Part shown: positions 1-8,207 of the stretch, one piece after another
Numbering within the stretch: the first letter of the stretch is position 1
Layout: each line of letters begins with the position of its first letter
NCBI GenBank assembly: GCA_964550655.1
Contig: CAZKAQ010000017.1
Location: forward strand, 1 to 47,764
DNA: 47,764 nt
Source of the DNA: GCA-1730015 sp964550655
Lineage (GTDB): Bacteria > Pseudomonadota > Gammaproteobacteria > Granulosicoccales > Granulosicoccaceae
Direction: 5' to 3'
Notes under the pieces: generated by a model
What the model saw: the letters and a program-made list of their open reading frames with translations, nothing else
What the model was told of the DNA's origin: nothing
The model's database searches: none
Position numbers and translations under genes: made by a program

Positions 1-33
1 CTTAATAAATACAGCAAAGGTAATAAAATCTAT

Positions 34-138
34 TTATATCAAAAGACCTTTGATCAACCTTGCCAATAACAATAACCAAAGGCTACCGCCGAGCATCAAA
101 GATATAATAAACAAGTAATAGAAAATATTGTCTTTCAA
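34..138 (-). CDS. possible small single-pass membrane peptide (34 aa)
   Basis: A short reading frame starts at TTG and is preceded by GGAGG six bases upstream, a near-perfect ribosome binding site. It encodes 34 residues: a short charged start (MKDN), about 24 hydrophobic residues forming one membrane segment, and a basic end (ARLIKGLLI). No family is recognised. It lies in an AT-rich stretch with no larger gene, and its downstream neighbour is outside the window. The strong ribosome binding site and the membrane-peptide layout favour a real gene, but the TTG start and small size mean it could be chance. Confidence 0.35.
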   Translation of the reverse strand: MKDNIFYYLFIISLMLGGSLWLLLLARLIKGLLI

Positions 139-528
139 GTCGTGCCTCCATAACTGTCAAATGACACCAGCCTGTAAAAACCGGTCTCACAACTACTTTA
201 GTTAATGCCCTGCACATTCCCTCTATGTCGACGAAGTACTTCGACTACTGCGTTACATCCAATACATCCAACGCAAACTAATCTGATGCACACATCTCCG
301 TCCTTACCGAACACATCCTTGTGCATCTGTTAAAAATCTTACACGAAAATAGTAAACTGTAAAATTATGTATCGTAAGGGTCTATCTTCTTGTTTTTATT
401 TACTTAATCTTGTAATTCAAAGATAAAAGAAGCGCCGGTAATTTGACATGTAATTTATGTATGAATCGATTGTTACGATTCGACCCACTCTGCTTTCTAA
501 AACTATTTGTCCCAACCAGCGTTTATCT
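139..528. other. 390-bp intergenic stretch, no gene seen
   Basis: No convincing reading frame is present on either strand. Two small symmetrical elements are visible. One is a 12-bp perfect palindrome CGAAGTACTTCG at 232-243. The other is an inverted repeat GAATCG/CGATTC with a 7-base loop at 463-481, just past the 3' end of the SGNH-hydrolase gene. The latter could be a weak terminator for that gene, but it lacks a clear T-tract. The stretch must also hold the promoter of the small minus-strand frame at its left edge, if that frame is real. Confidence 0.4.
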
Positions 529-1512
529 CTACGGACAATAACCACTGGTTATATATGCCAGATAGAAAGCGTCAGCTATGTGTTGCGACCCCTGGTCATT
601 TGGATGAATACCATCATCAAACATTAAGTCCCGCGTGTATCCCTGACGCACATCAACCAGTTGTACACGCGGGTTGGCCAGTTGTGCCACATAGGCCTCA
701 ATGAGTGGCGCCAGGGCTTCGTTACGGGCATCTACACCGTCGAGAAACTCTGCAGTATAGGTGGGGATTACGTTGGCTAACAGCACGTCACCGTCAGCAT
801 CGAGAATAGTGGAGACTATTTGATCGATCTCCTGCAGAGTTTCCTGATTGCTCTGGCCCATAATGACGTCATTGGTACCAACGTGCAGTAAAACTACATC
901 TGCTTCGTGACGTTGCATCGACAGAAAAATACCGGGATTTTCACCGGCATAATTGGTATGCCCTGTGACAAAATGACCCGCCTCCTGGCTACTATAGCCT
1001 TCATGAGGCGACTCAAAAGCGTTGTGTAGCGCGTTACTTGTTTGCGAGCCAACCATCTGAAACGCACAGCCGGCATCGTCAAGCCGCAACGTAAAGGGCA
1101 ACCTCCACGACGCACTCGGTCCGGGATCAAGGAGGCCATGTGTGATTGAATCACCGACAGCCATTAAACGCCTAACCGTCGCCTCTTTATTTTCGTCGCC
1201 TGAGTTACCGTCACCAGTGTCTGTGTCACCGGTGTCTGCGCCACCAGCGTCTGTGTCACCAGTGTCTGCGTCACCAACGTCTACGCCACCTGTGTCGCCT
1301 GTGTCACCGTCACCAGCGTTGCCGTCAACTGAGTTGCTGTCACCCAGGCTGACCTCGCCGCCACCCGACGAACCACTGCAACCTGCGATAAACATGATCA
1401 CCATCGCTATGACTAGCAGCGGACGATCTGCAGCGACATCCGGACTACAATGCGAAGGTATTTTAAGAAATTTAGATAATTTTCTCTTAAGACTGATGAT
1501 TTGCTGTGCCAA
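529..1512 (-). CDS. SGNH/GDSL-family hydrolase lipoprotein
   Basis: Probable secreted or surface-anchored esterase/lipase of the SGNH hydrolase family. The 327-residue product begins at TTG and has a lipoprotein signal ending in the lipobox IAGC near residue 45. An Asp/Gly/Thr-rich linker follows (about residues 50-108), then the catalytic domain. Block I is GDSITHG (nucleophile Ser), block III is HVGTND (oxyanion Asn), and the C-terminal DGIHPN carries the catalytic Asp and His. The signal peptide has an unusually long hydrophilic n-region, because the only later starts lie inside the hydrophobic core. Substrate is unknown; members of the family act on acyl chains or on acetylated polysaccharides. 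The next gene in the same direction is also a lipoprotein. Confidence 0.85.
   Translation of the reverse strand: MAQQIISLKRKLSKFLKIPSHCSPDVAADRPLLVIAMVIMFIAGCSGSSGGGEVSLGDSNSVDGNAGDGDTGDTGGVDVGDADTGDTDAGGADTGDTDTGDGNSGDENKEATVRRLMAVGDSITHGLLDPGPSASWRLPFTLRLDDAGCAFQMVGSQTSNALHNAFESPHEGYSSQEAGHFVTGHTNYAGENPGIFLSMQRHEADVVLLHVGTNDVIMGQSNQETLQEIDQIVSTILDADGDVLLANVIPTYTAEFLDGVDARNEALAPLIEAYVAQLANPRVQLVDVRQGYTRDLMFDDGIHPNDQGSQHIADAFYLAYITSGYCP
1200..1345 (-). repeat. degenerate tandem repeats encoding a D/T/G-rich linker
   Basis: Within the SGNH-hydrolase gene, an imperfect short repeat (plus-strand variants of caccagtgtctg) runs for about 140 bases. It encodes a run of GDTDTGD-like units. The protein stretch is very acidic and probably forms a flexible, possibly calcium-binding, spacer between the lipid anchor and the catalytic domain. 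The unit length varies in multiples of three, so copy-number change would keep the frame. Confidence 0.7.
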
Positions 1513-1629
1513 TCACTCGTTCTTCTATTCAAGCCTGATTGACCAGCTACAATTCCTGTGCCGTGTAACTTGCGCTATATCTCGTTATCTATAAGCAAAC
1601 AACCATTCAAGTAATCCGTGATGTTTTGG

Positions 1630-2220
1630 TTAAAATGTTCGGATCGCAACCACGCTTACCGCAATTGTTTTATTGGTTGTCGAAGGCTCGCCGGTATCAA
1701 AAGCATTGGCTTCGTTCTGGATGATAACGGTAAAAGCATTCTGCTGGGTGTCTTCCGTGGATGACCAGAATGCATCACCCTGGCTTCCCGGCAGGAGACC
1801 AAGGTCTCTAATAATCACCAGTTCATCCGTTGATGGCAGATACCAGTCGTTAAACCCGTTATTGGTAAACCCGAAAGTGAGTTGCGCGGCATCTGCGAAG
1901 CAGATTCCGCTGGTATTAGCAGCGCGTATGACCTCACTGGATTCTGAGCCTGAAGGCGCACCGACTCCGTTCGAAGGTCCGTTCGCACTGACAGGATCCA
2001 CAACAATACCCTCACAGCCCCAGACCGCCTCCCCTATTACAGCCGGGAACACCTCCAGCCCGCTGGTATTGGTGTCATCGAAAAATGCAAACACGGTTCC
2101 GCCACCCGGCCCGGTACTCCCGATACCCAGCGTATCAGGCCCGCTACTTGAGGAGCTACAGCCGGTAAGGGTGATGATGAGAAGTGTAAATAAGTAAATT
2201 GCAGCTCGTTGAATATTCAC
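1630..2220 (-). CDS. DUF1566 (Lcl-like) domain lipoprotein
   Basis: Predicted outer-membrane or periplasmic lipoprotein of 196 residues. I chose the GTG start at 2220 because AGAGG lies ten bases upstream and it gives a compact signal peptide (MNIQRAAIYLFTLLIITLTGC) ending in the lipobox LTGC followed by a Ser run. The longer in-frame start at 2289 would add a charged leader with no clear signal character. The mature part has the GSTGPGGGTVF, DWYLPSTDEL, FWSST and VVAIRTF blocks typical of DUF1566/Lcl C-terminal domains, which occur in secreted or surface proteins of unknown molecular function. It lies 117 bp upstream of the SGNH-hydrolase lipoprotein gene and may share its transcript. Confidence 0.75.
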   Translation of the reverse strand: MNIQRAAIYLFTLLIITLTGCSSSSSGPDTLGIGSTGPGGGTVFAFFDDTNTSGLEVFPAVIGEAVWGCEGIVVDPVSANGPSNGVGAPSGSESSEVIRAANTSGICFADAAQLTFGFTNNGFNDWYLPSTDELVIIRDLGLLPGSQGDAFWSSTEDTQQNAFTVIIQNEANAFDTGEPSTTNKTIAVSVVAIRTF

Positions 2221-2473
2221 GTTAAATGAACCTCTTCTAAATGATGAGCGGAAAACCACGCCCAGCTTGTCTGATAATAACCATAGCACAGGCGTATTTC
2301 TGCGACAGCTTGTACATTGGCGTGCAAGATTTTAGTACGCGCACTATCCGGCTCTGCGATAAATGCGGCCACTCCCCCAGCGGTAGAATCGGACTTTAAA
2401 TGATTCTTTGTTTCATCACTACACTCTTGACTTGTCTCAGGTTAATATCGGTCGATACCAAAGGAAAATACTT

Positions 2474-2698
2474 ATGAGCAAACAAGATAGAGACATTGAA
2501 AAAGGTTATACAGACGCAGAGTTTGTAGACAAACTTCGACGCCTGGCAGATGCCATCGAGAACGACCAGAAGTTCGAGATTCAAATAGCCGGAGAACGAG
2601 TTTATGTACCTGTTCGAGCCAGTTATTCTATTGAGCACGAACGTGGTGATGCAGAAGAGGAAATTGAGTTTCAGATTAAATGGTCACTGCAAGAGTAA
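2474..2698 (+). CDS. amphi-Trp domain-containing protein
   Basis: Small soluble protein of 74 residues, starting at ATG 2474 behind an AAGGA ribosome binding site (2461-2465). It carries the conserved core of the amphi-Trp family: an N-terminal helix with FVDKLRRLADAIE, a KFEIQIAGERVYVPV strand pair, and an acidic EEEIEFQIKW segment with the signature Trp near the C-terminus. The function of the family is not established. It is followed 75 bp later by the PhnD-like gene and may be expressed with it. An upstream start at 2408 is in frame but lacks a comparable ribosome binding site. Confidence 0.75.
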   Translation: MSKQDRDIEKGYTDAEFVDKLRRLADAIENDQKFEIQIAGERVYVPVRASYSIEHERGDAEEEIEFQIKWSLQE

Positions 2699-2773
2699 CG
2701 TTAGCCTGCCCGGTACCTGCGATTAATATTCGCTGACCTGCAGCATCACCTGCATACCTGCCGTAGCGAATAG

Positions 2774-3517
2774 ATGACAACCAGCTTTCCGATGTACATG
2801 CGCGCAGAATTGATTGATGCGCACGATACTTACTATGCATTGATTCGCAGGCACCTTAGCGCCAGAAATATTGACAGCCCGACCTATATTTCTGAACCCG
2901 ATGATCTCTATGCTGCATGGCAAAGTTCGGACCTTTTCATCAGTCAGACCTGCGGTATGCCATACCGCTTGACCCTGCACGGCAAGGTTCAGTTAATCGG
3001 CACACCGGACTTTAAACTCGAAGGCTGCAAGCCCGGCTATTACCGTAGTGCTATGGTTGTGAGACGTGAAGATGCTCAACAACCTCTTACCGATTTCCAG
3101 CACAGAGTCTTTACTTATAACGCTGATGATTCGCACTCAGGTTACGCCACAGCCTACGAGTTAGCACAAAAGCACGGCTTCTGGTTTGAACAGAGAGTCC
3201 GCTCCGGCGGCCATCGCGAGTCTGCGCTGGCCATTGCCGAAGGCTGTGCAGACATTGCCGCGATTGACGCCATGACATGGCGCCTGCTACAAACCTATGA
3301 AACTTTTACAGACAATTTGACTGTCATTGAGTGGACAGAACCGGCACCCGGTCTGCCCTATATAACTTCCCTGGCTCATGACGCGGCAGCTATGTTTGAA
3401 GCGATTAGTTCTGCGATTGATGAACTACCCGCGGAGGCACGGGAAATATTGCATATCAATTCACTGGTAAAAATAAGCGCTGAACGTTATTTGGCAGTTT
3501 GCAACCCGCCGGTTTGA
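2774..3517 (+). CDS. PhnD-like phosphate/phosphonate-type substrate-binding protein
   Basis: 247-residue protein resembling the PhnD/SsuA-like periplasmic binding proteins of phosphate/phosphonate ABC transporters. Features seen are the early ..ISQTCGMPYR.. ligand-loop region, the YRSAMVVRR strand, the GYATAYELAQKHG hinge and the ADIAAIDAMTWRL block. No signal peptide or lipobox is visible (it starts MTTSFPMYMRAEL), and no permease or ATPase gene is nearby. It may therefore be a cytoplasmic sensor or orphan binding protein rather than a transporter component. The ligand cannot be deduced. Confidence 0.7.
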   Translation: MTTSFPMYMRAELIDAHDTYYALIRRHLSARNIDSPTYISEPDDLYAAWQSSDLFISQTCGMPYRLTLHGKVQLIGTPDFKLEGCKPGYYRSAMVVRREDAQQPLTDFQHRVFTYNADDSHSGYATAYELAQKHGFWFEQRVRSGGHRESALAIAEGCADIAAIDAMTWRLLQTYETFTDNLTVIEWTEPAPGLPYITSLAHDAAAMFEAISSAIDELPAEAREILHINSLVKISAERYLAVCNPPV

Positions 3518-3599
3518 AACAAACATGTGACCAGCAAGATGTACTTACCCTGGTCGAGGCGACTCTGGCTTATACCCCCTACAGAAATACAAGCGGCTA

Positions 3600-4163
3600 T
3601 TAGCCCGGTCGGGAATTTACTGGTCTGAACGCCGCCACAAGGTAGTCAACCATAGACCACAGCGTCAGTGCTGCAGCAATATACAAAGCCACAATACCAA
3701 TATTGTAGACAGGCAGGCCGATTAGATTGATCTTGTGCAGCAGCATTGCCAGCGCGGTGATCTGCAGTGTGGTTTTCACCTTGCCGAGATAACTGACCGC
3801 CACCTTGCCACGAGCGCCGACACTGGCCATCCATTCTCTGAGTGCTGAAATAGTGATCTCCCTGCCGATAATAATAATGGCCGGTAGCGTCACCCACCAG
3901 CTGGACGCATCTTCAACAATGAGTATCAACACCGTGGCCACCATCAATTTATCTGCCACCGGATCGAGAAAAGCGCCAAACTCTGACTCAATTTTCCATT
4001 TGCGAGCCAGATAACCATCAAGCCAGTCTGTTATGGCTGCTATCAGGAAAATCAGACAGCACAAGGGACGAGCCCAGGGCGTCTTCAGATAGAACACGGC
4101 AACAATTACCGGCAGCAGTACAATACGGCACAGTGTCAGTAAGGTAGGAATATTTAGACTCAT
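3600..4163 (-). CDS. pgsA: CDP-diacylglycerol--glycerol-3-phosphate 3-phosphatidyltransferase
   Basis: Integral membrane enzyme that makes phosphatidylglycerol phosphate from CDP-diacylglycerol and glycerol-3-phosphate, the committed step to phosphatidylglycerol and cardiolipin. The 187-residue protein has about five or six membrane segments. The CDP-alcohol phosphotransferase signature D-G-x2-A-R-x8-G-x3-D-x3-D is present (DGYLARKWKIESEFGAFLDP, then VAD). It lies 37 bp downstream of uvrC on the same strand, the classic uvrC-pgsA pairing of gammaproteobacteria. No tRNA genes follow it, unlike in E. coli. Confidence 0.95.
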   Translation of the reverse strand: MSLNIPTLLTLCRIVLLPVIVAVFYLKTPWARPLCCLIFLIAAITDWLDGYLARKWKIESEFGAFLDPVADKLMVATVLILIVEDASSWWVTLPAIIIIGREITISALREWMASVGARGKVAVSYLGKVKTTLQITALAMLLHKINLIGLPVYNIGIVALYIAAALTLWSMVDYLVAAFRPVNSRPG

Positions 4164-4200
4164 GCCCTGACCTTTATATTATTGTCGGCAGTGGACTGCA

Positions 4201-6069
4201 TCAAAGATTATTTTCATGGAAGAATTCGTACACCTGTTGTGCCAGATGCCTGCTGATTCCGGGCACATTCGCGATATCTTCCTCACTGGCTAATTTTAAC
4301 GCTCTTATTCCGCCAAAGTGTGTCAACAAGGCCTTGCGTCGTTTTGGCCCAAGACCGGCGATGTCCTCAAGTACTGATTTTTTTCTCGCTTTGGCTCTGG
4401 ATGCTCTGTGACCGGCAACCGCGTATCTGTGTGCTTCGTCGCGAATTTGTTGAATCAGATGCAGCGCAGGCGAATCGTGATTCATATGAACCTCTTTATC
4501 CTGACGACACAACAAAAGTGATTCTTCTCCGGGCCTTCTTGCAGGGCCCTTGGCTACACCGACGATCTGCATTTCGGCTTCGAGCTGAAGATCGCGAATG
4601 ACCTCAGTCGCTATATTTACCTGCCCTATGCCGCCATCTATGAACAAGACTTCGGGAATTCTCTGTTGCTCTTTTATGAGGCGGGTGTAGCGTCGCGTTA
4701 GTGCCTGGCGCATTGCTGCGTAGTCATCACCAGGCGTGATATCACTGATTTTGAAACGACGGTACTCGGCTTTAACCGCACCCTCAATACCGAATACAAC
4801 ACATGACGCTACGGTGGATTCCCCGGACAGGTGGCTGATATCAAAACACTCGAGTCGATTTGGCAGCTCATCGAGTTCAAGCAATTGGCGTAGCTTATCC
4901 TGTCGCTCTGCCATACCACTGCGCGAAGCAAGCCGCGCCTGCAGCGCAATTTTGCCATTTTCATACGCGCTTTCAAGCCAGCGGCGCTGTTCACCCCGAA
5001 CATTAGTAACAAATTCAACTGTACTGCCCTGTCGTATCTTCAATGCCTGCTGTACCAGTTCAACGCCCTCTACTTTATGTTGAGTGATGACTCGATCCGG
5101 CACTTCATGCTGCAGGTAGTATTGCGATACAAAACTACTGACAACTTCCTCTACCGGTGTGTCGGCAGGTGTTGCAGGAAAGAACGCCCTGTTGCCAAGA
5201 CTCACGCCGTTTCGAACAAAAAATATTTGTATACAACTTTTACCACTGTCCTGATAACAGGCGATAACATCAATGTTACCGCGGCCACTCTCAACATATT
5301 GCGACTGATTAACCGACTTGAGATCTTTTATCAGATCGCGCAGCCGGGCTGCATCTTCAAACTCAAGCTCTACAGATGCGCGTTCCATGTCTGCGGCCAG
5401 CCCAGTGATCACCTCGTTGGTTCGTCCTTCAAGAACTTTTATCGTCATATCAACATCGCGGCGATATTTTTGTTCATCAATCAGACCAACGCATGGTGCG
5501 GTACATCGGTTTATCTGATACTGCAGACACGGCCTTGAACGATTTTTAAAGTAGGAGTCTTCACACTGTCTCACCTTGAACAGCTTTTGTATGTAGCGTA
5601 GTGACTTTTTAACCGCACCGGCATGAGGATAAGGGCCGATAGTTTTGCCGGAGGTTTTTTTACCGCCACGTCTATACGATACCCGCGGAAACTCCTGATC
5701 GGTGGTGATGTGTACGAACGGATAGCTCTTGTCATCGCGCAGCAGAATATTGTAGCGTGGTCGCTTTTCCTTGATTAAGTTGTTTTCAAGAATCAGCGCT
5801 TCTATTTCGTTGTTGGTTACCGTCAGCTCAATATTGGCGATGTGCGCTACCATGACGCGGGTTTTTACCGACCCCGGGTCTTTTTGAAAGTAGCTGGATA
5901 CCCGTTTTTTCAGGTTACCCGCTTTTCCAACGTAGATCGTATCACCATGCGCATTGAGCATTTGATAAACGCCCGGACGCTGAGTCACGGTTTTCAGGAA
6001 AACCTGTGGGTCAAAATTGTTTTGCGCTTCGTCACCAGTAGATGAATTCGCAGGAGACTTCAGATCCAT
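4201..6069 (-). CDS. uvrC: excinuclease ABC subunit C
   Basis: Dual-incision nuclease of UvrABC nucleotide excision repair. The 622-residue product has a GIY-YIG domain for the 3' cut (GVY about residue 33, YVGKAG about 46-51) and a Cys-rich segment around residues 165-195. It also has a UVR helical hairpin for UvrB contact (about 209-236), an RNase H-like 5' nuclease domain starting at ECFDISHLSG, and tandem helix-hairpin-helix motifs at the C-terminus (LGPKRRKALLTHFGG and NVPGISRHLAQQVYEF). Length is normal for the family. It lies between the GacA-like regulator and pgsA, as in Pseudomonas and E. coli, but with a 250-bp gap after the regulator. Confidence 0.97.
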   Translation of the reverse strand: MDLKSPANSSTGDEAQNNFDPQVFLKTVTQRPGVYQMLNAHGDTIYVGKAGNLKKRVSSYFQKDPGSVKTRVMVAHIANIELTVTNNEIEALILENNLIKEKRPRYNILLRDDKSYPFVHITTDQEFPRVSYRRGGKKTSGKTIGPYPHAGAVKKSLRYIQKLFKVRQCEDSYFKNRSRPCLQYQINRCTAPCVGLIDEQKYRRDVDMTIKVLEGRTNEVITGLAADMERASVELEFEDAARLRDLIKDLKSVNQSQYVESGRGNIDVIACYQDSGKSCIQIFFVRNGVSLGNRAFFPATPADTPVEEVVSSFVSQYYLQHEVPDRVITQHKVEGVELVQQALKIRQGSTVEFVTNVRGEQRRWLESAYENGKIALQARLASRSGMAERQDKLRQLLELDELPNRLECFDISHLSGESTVASCVVFGIEGAVKAEYRRFKISDITPGDDYAAMRQALTRRYTRLIKEQQRIPEVLFIDGGIGQVNIATEVIRDLQLEAEMQIVGVAKGPARRPGEESLLLCRQDKEVHMNHDSPALHLIQQIRDEAHRYAVAGHRASRAKARKKSVLEDIAGLGPKRRKALLTHFGGIRALKLASEEDIANVPGISRHLAQQVYEFFHENNL

Positions 6070-6319
6070 ATCATTTTCAGGGACTGTTCATGAAACGGCA
6101 AGCATATCGCGCTGCCTGTTTGACAATATACCCGATAAATAAAACACCGGGCTGCTGCAGGATGTCTCCGCTGACGAGACTATGAATGAAACAAGGCAGC
6201 TTAGCTTGAAGACAAATCAACCGGGTAAGCAAAATAGCCGAAGTTACGAATGCCCGGGAGGCTTGTTGGATTATCTAAAATGATACAGGTTGTATGCGCC
6301 CGGTTATCTGGCTGGCAAT

Positions 6320-7012
6320 TCAACCCGCTCGACTACTTTGATTGTAGTTGCCAATTATGCCGTTGTCTCGGCCAAGTTCTACCAGCTCTACCAGTGTATC
6401 TACTTTGAGTTTTTCAAACGCACGTCGTTTATAAGTGCTCACTGACTTGGGACTGAGGAAAAGCATCGAGCCGACCGCACCCGGTTTGTGCCCTCCCATG
6501 AGCAATAGAGCCACCTGTAATTCACGTCGGGAGAGGTTGTCCAGTGGCAGTGTTTCATCTGTTTTGCTTAAAGACTCTACGGCCACTTGCCTGGCAATCT
6601 CCTGCGACATAAACATGCTACCCTGCATGACGCAGTCTATGGCCCGGCCAACTTCCTCCACTGCAACGGACTTCGCCATATACCCACTGACTCCAGCCTG
6701 CAAAGTGACCTCTGATGCGGGCACCGCATCGAGATCTGTCAGTACAACAATCTTTAAATGGGGATCAATCAGCAACAACCGCGAGAATGTGGAAATACCG
6801 TCAAAGCCGATCAAGCTGTAATCCAAAAATACGATATCTATGGAATGCTCGAAAACCAACTGAAGACAGTCGTCAACGGATGCTACTTCATGCACAGAGT
6901 TTACAGTGCGCGGTAACGACTCGACGATCATTCTCAAACCGGAACGAAAGAGCTCATGGTTGTCGACCAATAATACATTAGGTGAGTAGTCAGGCATTAC
7001 GGCTTCGGCCAT
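6320..7012 (-). CDS. GacA/UvrY-like LuxR-family response regulator
   Basis: 230-residue regulator with an N-terminal receiver domain and a C-terminal NarL/LuxR helix-turn-helix (LSRRELQVALLL... LSPKSVSTYKRRAFEKL). The position upstream of uvrC-pgsA and the sequence around MSQEIARQVA and LSPKSVSTYKRRAFEKL match GacA/UvrY, which with the BarA/GacS kinase controls CsrA-sequestering small RNAs. The receiver is divergent. The phospho-acceptor is D64 (IVFLDYS), but the acidic pocket reads VDNHE, with Asn replacing the usual second Asp. The Thr of VVLTD and the Lys of YMAKS are kept. It is probably an ortholog with altered phosphorylation behaviour; a paralog that took the same position is possible. 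Confidence 0.75.
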   Translation of the reverse strand: MAEAVMPDYSPNVLLVDNHELFRSGLRMIVESLPRTVNSVHEVASVDDCLQLVFEHSIDIVFLDYSLIGFDGISTFSRLLLIDPHLKIVVLTDLDAVPASEVTLQAGVSGYMAKSVAVEEVGRAIDCVMQGSMFMSQEIARQVAVESLSKTDETLPLDNLSRRELQVALLLMGGHKPGAVGSMLFLSPKSVSTYKRRAFEKLKVDTLVELVELGRDNGIIGNYNQSSRAG

Positions 7013-7238
7013 CTACAACAGAAAGTGAGCTACATTAAAACACATCTACTGTGCCGTATACACACGTAATCCGACTTCCGGTAATACTATTAAACATTCA
7101 CTCGCGGATTGAAATATCGATGCAGCAAGGCAGATACGCGGGATTCGACTGGCTCAGCAGTGTTGAACTGTTGTTTTCAGAGACATCGAATTAAAGAATC
7201 AGCGAAATACCGCAGATCTCAATCACACCTGGAGTCCG

Positions 7239-8207
7239 CTAAAACGTGACCAGCGCGGAACCCCATGTAAAGCCACCACCAAATCCCTCAAGCAGCAGCT
7301 TTTCGCCGGTTTTGATTCTGCCGTCGCGCACTGCGACGTCGAGCGCCAATGGAATAGATGCAGCGGAGGTATTGCCGTGATCCTGAACAGTGACAACAAC
7401 ATTATCCATGGACATCGATAATTTACGCGCAGTTGCCTTTATTATGCGCAGATTAGCCTGATGAGGTACCAGCCAGTCAAGCTCGGAGCGATCAATGTTG
7501 TTTGCCTGAAGCGTTTCATCAACCACCTCACTGAGTTTTGAAACTGCCATGCGGAAAACTTCACTGCCACGCATCTGCACATAGGCCTGCTCCTGCATTT
7601 CTGCATAGCCGCGTGAGACGCCCTCGGGAACATGCAGCAATTCTGTATAGCGACCATCTGCGTGCAGGTGTGTGCTGTGAATACCCGGCTCATCGGACGC
7701 TTTTAATATAACAGCACCGGCACCATCACCGAACAGAACACAGGTGTTACGATCCTCCCAGTTAAGAATGCGCGAAAAAGTTTCAGCGCCTACCACAAGC
7801 ACCGTGTTCGCATTGCCGGCTTTGACAAATGAATCTGCGACACCGAGGGCATAGACAAAGCCGGCGCAGACTGCCTGCACATCAAAAGCAGGACTTGCGT
7901 TAGTAACGCCGAGCCGATTCTGCAAAAGACAGGCAACACTTGGGAAGACACAGTCAGCTGTGGTGGTGGCGACGATTATCAGATCAATGTCATTGGCAGT
8001 AACCTTTGCCATATCCATGGCATTACGAGCTGCTGCTTCAGCCAGATCACAGGTGGTTTGCGACTCGGCTGCAATGTGACGCCGCTCAATACCGGTTCTT
8101 TCGCGAATCCACTGGTCGGTGGTGTCGACCATTTTTTCGAGCTCGACATTCTCCAGAATCCGTTCTGGCAGGTAACTACCTGTGCCTGTAATTCTCGCGT
8201 ACTTCAA
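7239..8207 (-). CDS. fabH: beta-ketoacyl-ACP synthase III
   Basis: Initiates type II fatty-acid synthesis by condensing acetyl-CoA with malonyl-ACP. The 322-residue enzyme keeps the Cys-His-Asn triad: C114 (QAVCAGF), H249 (VPHQAN) and N279 (DHGNTSAAS). It also has the C-terminal GFGGGFTWGS loop. Its start overlaps the end of plsX by four bases, indicating translational coupling. Unlike in E. coli, fabD-fabG-acpP do not follow; the next gene downstream is the GacA-like regulator after 226 bp. Confidence 0.96.
   Translation of the reverse strand: MKYARITGTGSYLPERILENVELEKMVDTTDQWIRERTGIERRHIAAESQTTCDLAEAAARNAMDMAKVTANDIDLIIVATTTADCVFPSVACLLQNRLGVTNASPAFDVQAVCAGFVYALGVADSFVKAGNANTVLVVGAETFSRILNWEDRNTCVLFGDGAGAVILKASDEPGIHSTHLHADGRYTELLHVPEGVSRGYAEMQEQAYVQMRGSEVFRMAVSKLSEVVDETLQANNIDRSELDWLVPHQANLRIIKATARKLSMSMDNVVVTVQDHGNTSAASIPLALDVAVRDGRIKTGEKLLLEGFGGGFTWGSALVTF

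Noticed and set aside
232..243. Palindrome CGAAGTACTTCG
   Set aside because: Only 12 bp and no second copy noticed; too little to call an operator.
1142..1594. Long plus-strand open frame rich in Ser/Pro/Val opposite the SGNH-hydrolase gene
   Set aside because: It is the antisense of the D/T/G repeat region; low complexity and no start signal.
3518..3599. tRNA genes downstream of pgsA, as in E. coli
   Set aside because: The 82-bp interval is too short for the usual cluster and shows no cloverleaf.
6181..6282. 33-codon plus-strand ORF in the gap between uvrC and the GacA-like gene
   Set aside because: No convincing ribosome binding site, no recognised family, and the gap is expected to hold the uvrC promoter; probably chance.
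7442..7693. Open frame overlapping fabH on the same strand
   Set aside because: Shadow of the well-supported fabH frame, with no homology.
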